Below are positions 12,775 through 25,111 of a stretch of 64,000 nucleotides of DNA, in pieces. The stretch comes from Eucalyptus grandis (taxonomy: Eukaryota > Streptophyta > Magnoliopsida > Myrtales > Myrtaceae), in assembly GCF_016545825.1 (NCBI RefSeq), contig NC_052619.1, positions 30,109,803-30,173,802 of the forward strand. Direction: 5' to 3'. The notes below the pieces were generated by a model. The model was not told the origin of the DNA, made no database searches, and saw only the letters and a program-made list of their open reading frames with translations. Both the position numbers and the translations under genes were made by a program. Position 1 is the stretch's first letter. Every line of letters begins with the position of its first letter.

Positions 12775-13668
12775 GGCGCGTTTGGTAACGATTCTATTCC
12801 CGAGAGCGATTCGATCGAACCGATTCTTTTTTATTCTCGTTTCCTAACCGATTCTAAGTATTTTAAGCCGTTTGCAATCCTTCAAAGTTTCGATTCTCGA
12901 ATAGAATCAGTGCGTTTGGTACCATGTTCATTAATTATGTTCCAAATCAATTTCTTTTAATTTTTAAATAATTTTTTTTACTTTTTTTTTTTTTTGTTTT
13001 CTTTTCATTTTTTAATTTTTAATTTTTTTCTTTTAATTTTTAATTTTTTAATTTTTTCCTTTTTTTTTTTTTTTTTTATTTTTTTCCTTTTTCTTTTCTT
13101 TTTCTCATCTTCTTCTTCTTCTTTCCGGTGACCTCACCGAGCGGCCGCGGCAGCCGGCGAGGCTCGCCTAGCCCCGCCGAGGCTCGGCCTCGCTAGATCT
13201 AGTGAGGCCGAGCCTCGCCGGGCCAGCCGACCTCGTCGGGGTTGGGCGAGGCCCGTCGTGCCACCGGGGGGCGGGCCTCGCCGGTGGCCGGCGTGCGAGC
13301 ATCGCCTAACCACCGGTGGGGCTGGGCGTCGCGAGGCTCGCCTAGCCCGCCTGGCCCCGGCGAGCTCGCCGTGGGCGGGCTTGCCTCGGCGAGCTCGCCG
13401 GATCGGCGGCCGGCGGACGGCGGACGCGGCGGCGGCGGCGGACGGTGGTGAACGGTGGTCGCGAGATGGCCGAAGGAAGAAGAAAATTTATTGATTTTGA
13501 TTCTCAAATTCGTTTCCGGAACAAGGATAAACTTTTTTGGTTATTGATTCTATTCCCAATCTGTTCTCCCTGAACAAAATTTTTATCAAACGCGATTCTA
13601 GCCGAAACCGATTCCGGGAACAAAGAATCGGGAATGTGGCCCTGTTTAGATGGTTACCAAACAGGGCC
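12775..13668. mobile_element. PIF/Harbinger-like non-autonomous element, second of the pair
   Basis: It begins GGCGCGTTTGGTAACGATTC and ends TGGTTACCAAACAGGGCC; the right end reverse-complements to GGCCCTGTTTGGTAACCA, matching the left end. TTA precedes it and TAA follows it (13669-13671), compatible with the 3-bp TWA target of PIF/Harbinger. Its order of parts is the same as in the first copy: T-rich tract, TCTTCTTCTTC, GC-rich core with CTAGATCTAGTGAGGCC, GTCGCGAGATGG(C)CGAAGG, then a region inverted to the left end. It ends about 320 bp upstream of the first recognisable ACC synthase codons. Confidence 0.55.
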
Positions 13669-13990
13669 TAAGTAATCTCACCGTCATCCCATTCAGGGAT
13701 ATTTTCCTTCCTAATCTTCGAAGGAAACCGGGTAAGCAATTTAATCGGTATTTTTCGGACATCACTTGGCAGGGAAGGCACCGTCTCTTTATTAAGAGGG
13801 ACGACAAGACAGATCATCGCGGTGTCATTATTCTCCAAACCCCCTTAACCCTCTCTCACTTTTTCTCTCTTCCTCGCTATCTGCATATTCTGTGTGAACC
13901 AAAGATCAAAACTATAAGAAATCCAGAAGGACAAGGAAGAACGAGAAGAATCCCTACGACCAAACCCGGAATCCACAGGGCATCATTCAG

Positions 13991-14033
13991 ATGGGTCTCG
14001 CCGAGAATCAGGTATAACACCATCTCCCTCCCT

Positions 14034-14075
<42 letters not shown>

Positions 14076-16056
14076 AGCGAATTTTAGTCATTCAGAATCC
14101 GTAGGGAGAAAAGAAATACATGAATGCTTTTCGCCTATGCAAGATGACATTCATGTGTCCCCATGGGTTTTGACGCTTAATCAATTGGACTTTCCAATAC
14201 ATGTTTGGATTACATGTCATGTCACCGGCCACGTCGTTTTCGATGGTTGCTGTCAGAATGCGTTCACTCGTCCTTAACTTCATTCCTTTTATTTTCCTTT
14301 TCCTTTTCCGTGCAGCTCTCGCTTGATCTTGTTGAATCTTGGCTGTCCGAAAATCAAGACGTAGCCGGGTTCAAGAGTAATGGGGAGTCCATATTCAGAG
14401 AGCTCGAACTCTTCCAGGACTATCACGGCCTTCCTGCGTTCAAGAAAGTAAGAACAGTAATACTAACCCATTTTTTTCCAGAGACTTATTTTTCAACAGT
14501 ATACAAATACATACGTATACATATAGGTATATATCGATGCTGAATTTTCGCAGCTGTGATGTTTGCAGGCCTTGGTGCAGTTCATGGCGGAAATCAGAGG
14601 AAACAAAGTGAGCTTCGACCCGAAGAAGATAGTTCTGACTGCGGGTGCGACTTCTGCAAACGAGACTCTCGTGTTCTGCCTCGCCAAAGCCGGTGACACC
14701 ATTCTCATTCCGACCCCATATTACCCAGGGTACACGAGCACTTATTGGGTGCAACCGTCTATAAATGTTAGGGTATATATGATACTAGCATTATTGTCCT
14801 TATAGACCATTCCGTTAATGAATATAGATATGTTTGGAAAGTATGTTATATCGAATTTACAACTCAGTCAAATGATTATTTGCTTCCTATATTCATTTGA
14901 ACTTCCAACAATCACATCCTGTCATTTTCGAGCTATTTTTCGAGCAAACAATAATAGGACTTGCATTGGTGTTTTTCTGGCAACAAGCTTTTTTTTTTTA
15001 TTTTGGGATTCATTTTCGGCATTAGGCGCCACCCTTCTTTGAGATAAATCCATGTCCTCCTTCTTTCTTTACCATATTTATTGCTCCAATGTCACGTTAC
15101 TCGTTGCTTTTGCATGACGCCGGATATTTGCTGATTTTTCCTCCGAATTTCAACTCGTTTACGTGTACTTTATGTTCTCCAGATTTGACAGGGATCTGAA
15201 ATGGAGAACAGGAGCAGAGATTGTGCCAATACACTGTACAAGCTCCAATGACTTTAAAATCACTGCTCGGGCTCTCCAACAAGCTTATCAAGAAGCCCAA
15301 AACTGTAACCTCAAAGTCAAAGGTGTCCTCGTCACCAACCCGTCAAACCCACTCGGCACAACAATGACCCGAGCCGAGCTTGACCTCCTCATGGATTTCA
15401 TCGTTGAGAAGCAAATCCATCTCGTCTGCGACGAGATTTACTCGGGCAACGTTTTTGGCTCTCCAAACTACACAAGCATCGTGGAGGTTCTTTCAAAGTA
15501 CGAGAAAGCGGAGGTTTGGGATAGGGTCCACGTCGTGTACAGCCTCTCCAAGGACCTCGGCCTCCCAGGTTTTCGGGTTGGAGCTATTTACACGAACAAT
15601 GGTTCGATAATCGCCGCGGCAACCAAGATGTCAAGCTTCGGGCTTGTCTCATCGCAGACTCAGTACTTTCTCTCCATGCTCCTCTCGGACAAGAAGTTCA
15701 CCAGGAACTACATCTCCGAGAACAAGAAGAGGCTGGAAAAACGGCATGCGTCGCTCATCTCAGGCCTCCAGAACGCAGGCATCAGCTGCCTCAAGAGCAA
15801 CGCGGGGCTATTCTCCTGGGTTGACATGAGACATCTGTTGAGTTCGAGCACGTTTGAAGCCGAAATGGAGCTGTGGGATAAGATCGTGTACGACGTCAAG
15901 CTGAACATCTCACCAGGGTCATCGTGCCACTGCAGCGAGCCAGGATGGTTCCGAGTGTGCTTTGCGAACATGGCCGAAGAAACCCTCGAGATAGCCATCC
16001 GGCGCATTAAGGCATTCGTCGATGTTGGTATTTACGGAAGCGTGTGCTTAATGTGA
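13991..16056 (+). CDS. ACS: 1-aminocyclopropane-1-carboxylate (ACC) synthase, type-2-like, C-terminus interrupted by a retrotransposon
   Basis: ACC synthase is the PLP-dependent cytosolic enzyme that makes ACC from S-adenosylmethionine, the committed step of ethylene synthesis. The exons I read are: exon 1, recognisable from about 13943 ([18 protein letters not shown]), ending 14011; exon 2, 14316-14447; exon 3, 14569-14729; exon 4, 15183-16022. Splice phases agree. Conserved motifs are [55 protein letters not shown] and the PLP-lysine motif [14 protein letters not shown]; the last exon ends in [20 protein letters not shown] and RRIKAFV. Sequence style fits the AtACS4/5/8/9 group. Two defects are visible. 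No in-frame ATG precedes 13991 after a TGA at 13895, and the usual SSYFLGW block is not recognisable, so about 40 N-terminal residues are missing or broken. A copia LTR begins at 16023 and supplies the last ten codons and the TGA. It is probably non-functional or altered; the original tail is at 25631-25811. Confidence 0.85.
14032..14075 (+). repeat. (CCCT)n/(CT)n microsatellite in intron 1 of ACC synthase
   Basis: CTCCCTCCCTCCCT is followed by about 20 CT units, starting some 20 bp after the exon-1 donor GTATAAC. Confidence 0.95.
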
Positions 16057-16485
16057 GTGTGTGCAAGTGAGCCTTTTGTGTATGAAATATATCAAGGGAG
16101 CAAAAGAACTAAAAACAATGTAGATACAAAAAGATTGGGCAAAGAAACAACAAGGAAGTGTACAAGAGAGTGGCAGTAAGAGAGCACAAGGGAACAGAAT
16201 GAAAGCTTTTAATATTTAGTTGTAGTACAAAGAAAAAGAAAAGGGGAAGAAGCTGAACTTGTTGGTCTACAGATCAAAATAGACGATCAGAAGCCTATTT
16301 ATAGATGACCGACTTAGTCAAGAAAAATCTTTGCTCTTTGTCAGAGATTCTTGTACTTCTTCCCCACGCATGCGCTTCCAGGGGCATTTCTACACTTGTA
16401 CATTGCCACCTAAGCTAGATTTATTTTCTAGAAATTTTCTTGACTTTTCTAGCTAATGTCTCTTCCAAAGTTCAATAATTTAATA
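16023..16485 (-). repeat. Copia 3' LTR (left side)
   Basis: It starts TGTTGGTATTTACGGAAGCG and ends TTCAATAATTTAATA, and is about 463 bp. It pairs with 20461-20981 but differs by many substitutions and indels, so the insertion is not recent. Its first 34 bases are translated as the new ACC synthase C-terminus. Confidence 0.88.
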
Positions 16486-19400
16486 CTCCTCCTTAATCTA
16501 ATTTTGCATTACACCAAGCATATTTGACAATTTCTCAAACTTGGCTAGCAATAGTTCTTTAGTGAATATGTCCGCTACTTGATCATTGGTCTTAGAATAT
16601 TTTAGCTCAATCTCTCCATTGTTTTGTTCCTTTTATATGAAGTGATATTTGATGTCAATATATTTGGTTCCTCCATGGAATATTGAATTCTTTGATATAG
16701 CAATTGCGGACTTATTGTCGCAAAGTATTGGAGTCGGTTCCTTTGGTACTTTCTCCAATGTCTTCTAGAATTCTTCAAAGTCATATTGCTTGACTTGTGG
16801 TCATAGTGGCTATGATGTATTCAGACTGTGCCACCGAGTATTATTTTTTGAATGCCCATGAGAAGATTCTAGAACCCAATGTAATTACATAATAGTACTC
16901 CTCCTATCATTAGTTGAACCTACTCAATCGTTGTCAGTGTAGCCACTAAGCTTGGTGTTTGCACTTAGCCGATACCAAATGCTGTAATCTATAGTTCCTT
17001 GTGAATATATGAGAATTCTCTTAGTAGCTCTAATATTTGACTTGGACTTTGCATGAACCGTGATAGTAGGCTTGTTGCATACATGATGTCTTGTCACATG
17101 GTAGTGGGATATAGTAGATTGCTGATTAGACTTCTATAGAGGGAGGCATAATCTTTTTTTGTTCCATCTTCCTTCAATAGCTTCTCATTTGTCATGAGCA
17201 AAATTGTAACTGCTTTGCAATAGTTCATCTTGAATTTCTTTAGGAGGTTCTCAATACATTTCTTCTACAAGATAAAAACTCTTTCATTTTGATCGATCTC
17301 GATGCTATGGAAGTAATGCATCAAGCCCAAGTCCGTCATATCAAATGTCTTCATCATTTCTTTTTTGAACTCTTGGATCATTGTTCCATTGTTCCTTGTA
17401 TATATGAGATCATCTACATATAGAGAGACAATGGGAGTGTCAAACTTACCTTGGGTCTTGATGTAGAGCATTGGCTCACTCATACTCTTCCTGAATCCTT
17501 GCTTGATGAAGTATTCATCAATTCTACTATTCCATACTTATGGTGCCTACTTTAACACATATAAGGCCTTCTTTAGTTTGAGTACTTTTTCTTCTTGGCC
17601 TTTTACAATAAAGCCTTGGGGTTGTTCCACATATATTTCTTCTTAAAGATATCCATTTAGGAATGCTGATTTTACATCTAGTTGATGAATCTTCCATTCT
17701 TTTTGTGTTGCTAGGGCTATGAGTGCCCAAATAGTTTCGAGGCAAGCCATGGGAGTGAAAGTTTCAATATAATCAATACCTGGTTATTGCAAGTATCCTT
17801 TCATCACAAGGCTTGCTTTATGCCTCTAGATTGTTCTATCTCAGTTGAGCTGTCTTATAAACCCACTTGACACCAATGATCTCTTTGTCTTTGGGGTGAT
17901 CAATGAGCTCCCAAGTTTCATTTTTCTAGATCATCTTGATCTCTTCCTCCATGGCTTTTATCCAAACTTCTTGTTTGGATGCATATTCGTAGTTTTCTAG
18001 TTCTAAAGTAGCAAAGTTGCATGTATCATAAATTCTTCTAAGGGTTTTTACCCTCAGTACTATAGACTTTGGAGTAGATTCTTCTTGCTTACTCTTAGAG
18101 AGATTAGTGGAGTTACATCGTGAGTGTTGGAATCTGGCACTTCTCCTTCATCTTGTGTTGTTGACTCCTCTTGAGCAAATTGTGTCTCTAGCAAGGTGAC
18201 ATACTACTTCTTGATCTTCTTGTCCTCCTAATTCCAAATAGCATTCTCGTCGAACATGACGTCTTAACTATCATGAGCTTCTTAGGTTCTAAACCTGATA
18301 GCCTTTCAATTGATTGTTGTAGCTAGGAATATTCCTTTTTATATCTTTTCATTGAGTTTACTCCTTTTTTGAGTAGGGACATGGATGTAGTGTATGCAGC
18401 TAAATACCTTGAGATGCTTAACTAAAGGTTTCCATTTGCTTCATGATTTAATTGGAGTCTTATTTTGGATTGCTTTAGTTGGACACCTCTTTAAGATGTA
18501 TATTGCCATGTAAACTGCATCTACCTAGAACAAGTTAGGAAGGCCTTTCTCCTTTAGCATAGACCTTGCCATCCTTATGATGGCTCTATTCTTTCTTTCC
18601 GCTACTTCATTTTGGTCAAGGGCGTAGCCAACAATTAGTTGATGATGGACTCCTTCATCTTCACAAAATTTATTAAACCTCTTTGAATTGTATTTTGTGC
18701 CTCTATCACTCCCTAGGACTTTGATTTTTCAGCCACTTTGATTCTCGATGTGGTTCTTGAATTTTTTGGAGATAGATAAAACCTTTGATCTTTCTCAAGA
18801 AAGTACACCAATGTTATTCTTGTGTAATTGTCAATAAATAGGATGAAATAATTATTTTGAATAGATGTGGGCATCCTCATTGGACCAAACACGCCCATAG
18901 TTCTAATGGCTTCGTAGCTCTCCATGTACCTCCAGATGGGAAGGACCGCCTTTGTTGATTTCCAAGGAGTCAACCTTCACAAACATTTGAAACTTCTAAA
19001 ATAGCTAGAAAGTCTCTCATCATATTTTTCTAATGGAGAGTTTCTAGTCTAGCAAAGTTGAAGTGGCCAAATCTTTGATGCTAGAGCCATGAATCATCAA
19101 GTTGAGTCTTCATGGCTAAATATTTGACATAATTCCATCAAAAAGGAAAATTCCTATCTTCTATCTTCACAAAGGTAATGATATTTTTATATTTATTGTA
19201 GATAATGCAAGCATCTCCTCTAAAGTATAGAGAATACCCACTTTGTAGCATTTGCCCCACACTTAGTAAATTTTGTGCAAGACTAGGATAAGATATACAT
19301 TATGAATATATTTTGGGCCTTTATTTGTTTCAACGGTGATAGTACATTTTCCTTTAACATCCACTAATGCGTCATTGCCCAATTTTACTTGGGATTTCAC

Positions 19401-20460
19401 TGACTTATCAATATCAGTGAATGTAGATTCGTCCCTATCAATGTATCATGTATAATTTTTCTTATTATTTACTGTTTGATTTGCGTAGAATGTATTTTCT
19501 TCACTTTCTTTTTCTTCAACATAGTTTGCTCGATTATTTATTTTCAAGTGACAATCTTTTTCTATGTGGCCATATCTTTTACAAAAGAGGCATTGTTTTT
19601 TATTTTTAAACAAGCAATCCTTCTCCAAATGAGTTGTTTTCTTGCAAATACCACAAGGTGGATAGTATTCTTTTTGTGTACTTTCTCCTCCTCTTTCATT
19701 TTTCCATGAACTCCTTCCATTAGATCGATGAGATTACATGTTTATTTTAGACTGAAAGGCACTTTCAATTGAATCTTCATCTTGTGCCATTAGTCTTTTC
19801 TCATTTGCTTCTAGAGAGCTAATTAATTCATTCATTGGCCGGGTCGTCAAGTCCTTAATTCCTTCTATATTTGTGACTATGAGATTGTATTTTTTAGTAA
19901 GTGACACCAATATTTTGTGAACGACCCTTTGATCAGTGATTCCATCTCCATAGGCTCTCATTTGATTAACTGGTTCCTTTATTTTCCATAATATTCTTGG
20001 ACGGTCTCATAATTTTTCATTTTAGAATTCTCAAATCTCTTCTTAGAGTTTGAAGGTGAATAGTGCATACTTTTATTTTATCCTTGGAATTCTTCTCGTA
20101 ATATTGCCCAAGTCATCTTTGCAGTCTTCACTCCAATTATTCTCAAAAATACGGTTTTTGAGAGTGCTTGCTAAATAAAGCATAGTCCCCTTGAATCCTT
20201 TTGTAGTTGATCCTTCGAACACTTGAACCTTCTTGTAGAGCCTCGTAACCATTTTTCAAGATGTCCCACAAGTCATGGGCCATCAAGAATATAGTTATTT
20301 TTATGCTCCAAAAGTCATTGTTGTTCCCATCAAAGATAGGGACGGGAAATGAGGATGAGGTAGAGTTGGCGATAGTTTAGTCATTGGTTAAGGGTAGTTT
20401 TAGGAATGGGTAGGTAGGACTAACACCCATTACCAACCAAAGACATGGCTTTGATACTAC

Positions 20461-20981
20461 TATTGGTATTTGTGGAAGCGTGTGTTTGATGTGAGTGTGT
20501 GCAAGTGAGTGTTTTGTGTGTGAAATATATCGAGCAAAAGAACTAAGAACAATGTGGGTAAGAAATGATTGAGCAAAGAAACAAGAAGAATGCTTATAAG
20601 AGAGTAATGGCAATGGAGCACAAAGAAATGAAAGAAAAGCTTTCATTATATAATTGTAGTACAAAGGAAAAAGGAAAGGGGATGGAGCTGAATTTGTTGA
20701 ATTTGTTGGCCTATTGCCCAAAATGGACGTTCACTGGCCTACAGCCCAAAATGGATGATCAAAAGCCTATTTACAAGCCTAGGTGACCGACTTACTCAAG
20801 GAAATCTCTGTTCTTTGTTAGAGATTTTTTTACATTCCTTCTTCTCCACACATGATCTTCTTAAACACTTCTACACTTCTACATTGCCACCTAAGCTAAC
20901 TTTCTTTTCAAGGATTTTTCTTCACTTCTCTAGTTAATGTTTATCTTGAAGTTTCTAGAAATTGGATCAATAATTTAACAG
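20461..20981 (-). repeat. Copia 5' LTR (right side)
   Basis: It runs from TATTGGTATTTGTGGAAGCG to CAATAATTTAACA, about 521 bp. The terminal TG has mutated to TA on the left side, while CA is kept on the right. It shares GTGTGTGAAATATATC, GTACAAAGGAAAA, GCCTATTTA and CTACATTGCCACCTAAGCTA with the left LTR. Confidence 0.88.
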
Positions 20982-21630
20982 TCAAATCTACAGGGAGAAG
21001 TACACTATCAGTGCCATAAGTTGTGTACAGGCGCTCACTTTGGTGCCAAAAGTTTCCATCGGATCACTTAAGTGACAAATCGGAGAAAAAACGATCACTT
21101 TGGTGCCACCAGTGAAAGATTCCGACCAAAATGATTACGCGACTTTTTAAAAAAATAAAAATCAATAAGACCTTAAACAACGTCATTTCGGTCCTCCTTA
21201 AGAAAACGACATCATTTTGCCATCCTACATGGATGGCCTCACAAAAACGACGCTGTTTAACTCATTTTGGGGATTTTTTTTTTTTTGGGATTGAAATTAG
21301 GGTTTTTTTGTCCGCCGTTGCTTGGCCACCATCGCACGGCCGCTGTCCCTCAGCCACCGTCGCTTGGCCGCCGTCCCTCAACCTCCACCGTAGTTGCTTG
21401 CCACAGCAAGACAAAAGAAAATAAAAAACGAACAGAAAATCCCAAGGGAGAGGGAGGTGTTAATGGCGAGGGCGGAGGAAGGGATGGCGAGGCCACTGCT
21501 GCTGCCGTTGTCGTAGCTAGCTTCACTGACAACCTCCATGGTGTTCCAAATCTTCGTGGCTACCATTGGCCAAATCGCTCATGCTTCTAGAGATTCTTCG
21601 AGCTCGCGCTTCCTCTGCACCCAACGATAT

Positions 21631-22118
21631 TGTGGCATCCCAAATTTCTTAACGACCTCTAGTTACATTAAAGTCTATGAATTGGTGATGGAAGTACCAT
21701 CAAGTTATTTTATGGCCATTTAATCCATATTTTGCAATAAGATATATGGCCAAGCTTTTAAGGGATAATTATGTGATAGGAAAGAAAATTTTATCATTGG
21801 CCATGTGCATCATAAATTGGAATTTATGAATTTGTGACTATAAGTTTAATGGCCTTATTATTTATGCAATTAGATATTTATTTAAATGATGATTAAGAAA
21901 TATTATAAAAATAAAATAAAATAAACTTGGGCCATTTAAGTTTGGACCTAGGGCCCAAGTGAGATGGGCCTAAAGTGGGCCATAAGCCTGGCCCATTGTT
22001 GCGCATGGAGGGGGGGAGGAGGAGCCGCATGGCTTCCTCCAAGTGTCTTCAACCAAGGAGACACTTTTAGGGACAAGTGTCCCCCATGCAAAGAGGGGGT
22101 ACATGCAATATATAAGCC

Positions 22119-22163
<45 letters not shown>

Positions 22164-25111
22164 TGGTAGAGAATTCAGCCAAAGGGAGAGAGAGGAGGTT
22201 GCGAGAGAGAGGGAGTGGTGAGAGAGAAGGAGCTGTCCGCCCATTGCCGCCCGTTTGTTGCCCGTGTGCCGTCGTTCTCTTGAGTCTAGAGGCAAGTTGG
22301 GGGTCCTTTGCTGCTCTTGCATGTGTGTTTGTTACATTTATGGTTGATATAGCGTCGAGTTTGGGTGATTTGGTGAGGAAAACCGAAGTATGGGTGGTTT
22401 ATTCTTGAATAGTATGGCTGTTTTTGCTCGAACAGTGTGAGTCAGAATGTTGTGTGAGCTTGCATGCATGTTTGGAGTCCGATTTTGGCTTTGATTTCTC
22501 ATGAAAGTTGTAGCTAACATCTTGAAGTACAACATACTAAAATTTCGTGGAAAATTATGGATATTTGAGGGGTTAAACTCTCATCCTACGGAGACCTCAG
22601 ATCTGGAAAGGTTTTACTGACCTCTTGTTGGATGTGTGGTTGCATGTTGGTTTGTGTTAAGAATCTCTCTTCGATTTCTTCATAAAAGTTGTAGGGTACA
22701 TATTAAACTACAACATACTTAAATTTGAAGTGAAATGAACAAGTATAGCCTAGTAAATCGACTAGATCTTGAAGACAGTAATTCTGGAGATGTATTTCGG
22801 GACACCTGAGACTTCATGGACTTAAATGACGACTATACTCTGGTTATTTGACTTGGATCTCTTCATGAAACCTGTAGAGGACACCTTGATGTATAACATA
22901 TCCAAATTTCAGAGGAAAGGAAAGAGAATAGGTAGGTGAAAAACTCAGTATTTCGGAGAAGCATGTACTGGACGATGCGGTAATGGATCCAGAAGCTTTG
23001 TGAGACTGTAGAAAATAATATAAAAAGAATCTGACTTGGAAGTCTTCATGAAAGATGTATGAAAATGTCTTGGCTATGACTCAGTAAAATTTCGTAATTT
23101 TTAGAGGTCGTATGAATATTTTAATCGAATTTCTTCGGAAACTGTGTATTCTGATTTCATCCGAAAATGATATGCTGTTTTGGGTGATTTATGGAATGAT
23201 GTGAAATTTTATTTGGCCATGTAATTTACATGAAATCATCATCCTATTGCCTTGTTTATCACTTGCCTTAATTTTTATAATTTTTGGGAATTTATAGATA
23301 TTAAATTTAATATTTTTGAAAATGACAAAAGCTGAAATTTAAATAAATGAAAAATGGCATGAAAAATGGATTAAATTATTGGCCATAAATTCCATTAAAT
23401 TTATTTCATAAATAATTATACCATGTAGCATGTATGATGAGGTCTTGATGTATGCATGACGTTGAATTGACATACATGTATGAATTCCATGCCAAGTATG
23501 ACTTGTTTGATGTCACGTCATATGCCATGCTAAATTAAGACCGAAATTGGTGAACATGAATAATGTTAAATAAGGAGATTGATGTGGCGGATGATAATGC
23601 CTCGGGAGTGTCGGGATGCCCGGTGGTATACAGTACGTAATTCCAGGGGAGGCCTAGTGGTATATCGGTACATAATTCCGGAAGCCCTGGAGGTTTTTGC
23701 CCAGGGGGAATGCCTCACGATGCCAAGATTGGGGTGCGGGATGCTCGGCCAGGGAGTGTAAATGCCGGAAGCCCTATCGGAGGTTTTTGCCCGAGAGGAA
23801 TGCCTCGTGATGCCAGTTGGGATGCGAGATGCCCGAAATGTGGGGGGCCAGATGCCCGATGGCCTGGAATGGATGAATGCCGGAGGTTTTCTCACATGGG
23901 ATGCGAGTGTAAAATATGAGATGAAATTGATGATCCGAGGAAGGGTGATGTGGTGATCAAATTGAAAGTTAAAAGTGGAAATTGAACCATGCATGATATG
24001 ATATGATATGATGATTACCCATGGCATGATGATATGCATGATGATGATGATGTATGATGTGATATGGTGATGATCGCCCATGGCATGATGATATGCATGA
24101 TGATGATGATGATGTATGATGTGATATGATAATGATCAACCATGGCATGATGATACGCATGATGATGATGATGTATGATGTGATATGATGATGATCACCC
24201 ATGGCATGATGATATGCATGATGATGATGATGTACGATGTGATATGGTGATGATATATGATATGGCATGATGACATGCATATATGTGTATGGTATGACGA
24301 TGTCATGATGATGATGGCATGTGTGATATGATGAAGTCATGATGATGATGATGATATGTGTGATATGATGATGCCATGATGATGATGACATGTGTGTGAC
24401 ATAATAATGCCATGATGACAATGATATGAGTATGACATGACGATACACATGTATGTGTTATGATTGTGGTGATGATGCATAATAGTACACGCCTGGCTTC
24501 AAGGTAAGTAATGCCTGAAATGCATGTATGACTTGTATGATGCATTGAGTGGTTATTGGATTACTTTATCTGCTGAGTGGTTGTACTCACTCCTTTTGGG
24601 GAATAACATTTCAGACTAGAAAAGATACCTCTGCTGCCACTGCTACCAGTAGATGAATCAAGTGGTTGGTTATGATTCTAAGGAGGAGGATAGCAAAGGG
24701 AGGAAACTTTTGGACGTCGACACTGATAAATGGACTTTAAGTATTCGACTGTTGGAAAAGATGTCAGTCATCCTTTGAAGTGTAGCCGAGTATAGAAGAC
24801 TACGGCATTTTGATGTACTGACTAAAGATGTCCATCTGCTCTATGTAAATAAACGTGTTCGGCTTTAACTTATATAAGATATTTAGTAGGTGTGCATCGT
24901 TTTCTGAATATAGGGAGGGGAGTTTGTTGGATGTGCTTTCGTATATGAATTGCGCAAGGGACCTATAAAAAAAAAAAAACTGTAAACCCCCTATGTTATA
25001 TGGACTCGCTGCAATTGAAATGGTATCGTGAGTGACATGTTAATAAGGAAAGTGAAAGGAAAGCGAACTGTGGTGACCCTAACGGATCGGGGGCCGTCGA
25101 GGGGTGCCACA
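21631..25111. mobile_element. Solo LTR, about 3.5 kb, probably Ty3/gypsy (Tekay/Del-like)
   Basis: It begins TGTGGCATCCC and ends GGGGTGCCACA, a complementary TG...CA pair, with flanks GATAT and AATAT as a likely 5-bp target-site duplication. There is no gag-pol in the interior. A TATATAAG box (about 22109) followed by a (GA)n tract could be a U3 promoter. GTACTCACTCCTTTTGGGG near 24585 and the GGATCGGGGGCCGTCGAGG text near the right end resemble long chromovirus LTRs. The family assignment is by impression only. Confidence 0.6.
23600..24480. repeat. Tandem repeats inside the solo LTR
   Basis: About 23600-23900 carries roughly two to three copies of a GC-richer unit with GGAAGCCCT..GGAGGTTTTTGCCC and GGAATGCCTC(A/G)(C/T)GATGCC. 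About 24010-24260 carries four copies of a ~60-bp unit starting CCATGGCATGATGATA (near 24018, 24077, 24139, 24198), grading into degenerate ATG repeats to 24480. The His/Ile-rich minus ORFs here are repeat artefacts. Confidence 0.8.

Larger units (their letters stand above)
16018..20986 (-). mobile_element. Decayed Ty1/copia retrotransposon inserted antisense in the last ACC synthase exon
   Basis: Element 16023-20981, flanked by GTCGA (16018-16022) and GTCAA (20982-20986), a 5-bp target-site duplication with one mismatch. It reads on the minus strand. The gag part is at about 20300-19450, with a UBN2-like helix region and a CX2CX4HX4C zinc knuckle at about 19550. Integrase remnants lie near 18970-18710 and reverse transcriptase with the YVDD motif at about 17420. 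The primer-binding site lies just inside the right LTR; on the minus strand it reads TAGTATCAAAGCC, close to the initiator-Met tRNA type. A polypurine tract (minus AAGGAGGAG, 16486-16494) abuts the left LTR. Stops and frameshifts break all domains, so it cannot be autonomous. It is described only. Confidence 0.9.

Noticed and set aside
12238..13507. Several long ORFs on both strands in the GC-rich cores of the PIF-like elements
   Set aside because: They are Ala/Arg/Pro/Gly-rich translations of repeated GGCGAGGC words, open in many frames at once; composition explains them.
13650..14087. 145-codon ORF over ACC synthase exon 1
   Set aside because: It is in a different frame from MGLAENQ, runs through the donor site and the CT microsatellite, and has no family resemblance.
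20565..20937. Plus-strand ORFs inside the right copia LTR
   Set aside because: They lie wholly in LTR sequence, opposite to the element's reading strand, with no known domain.
22124..22162. (GA)n run first taken for a CRISPR-like or regulatory array
   Set aside because: It is a plain dinucleotide microsatellite with no spacer structure.
23566..24448. Two His/Ile/Ser-rich minus-strand ORFs of 159-171 codons
   Set aside because: They translate the ATG and ~60-bp tandem repeats in the solo LTR and have no domain.
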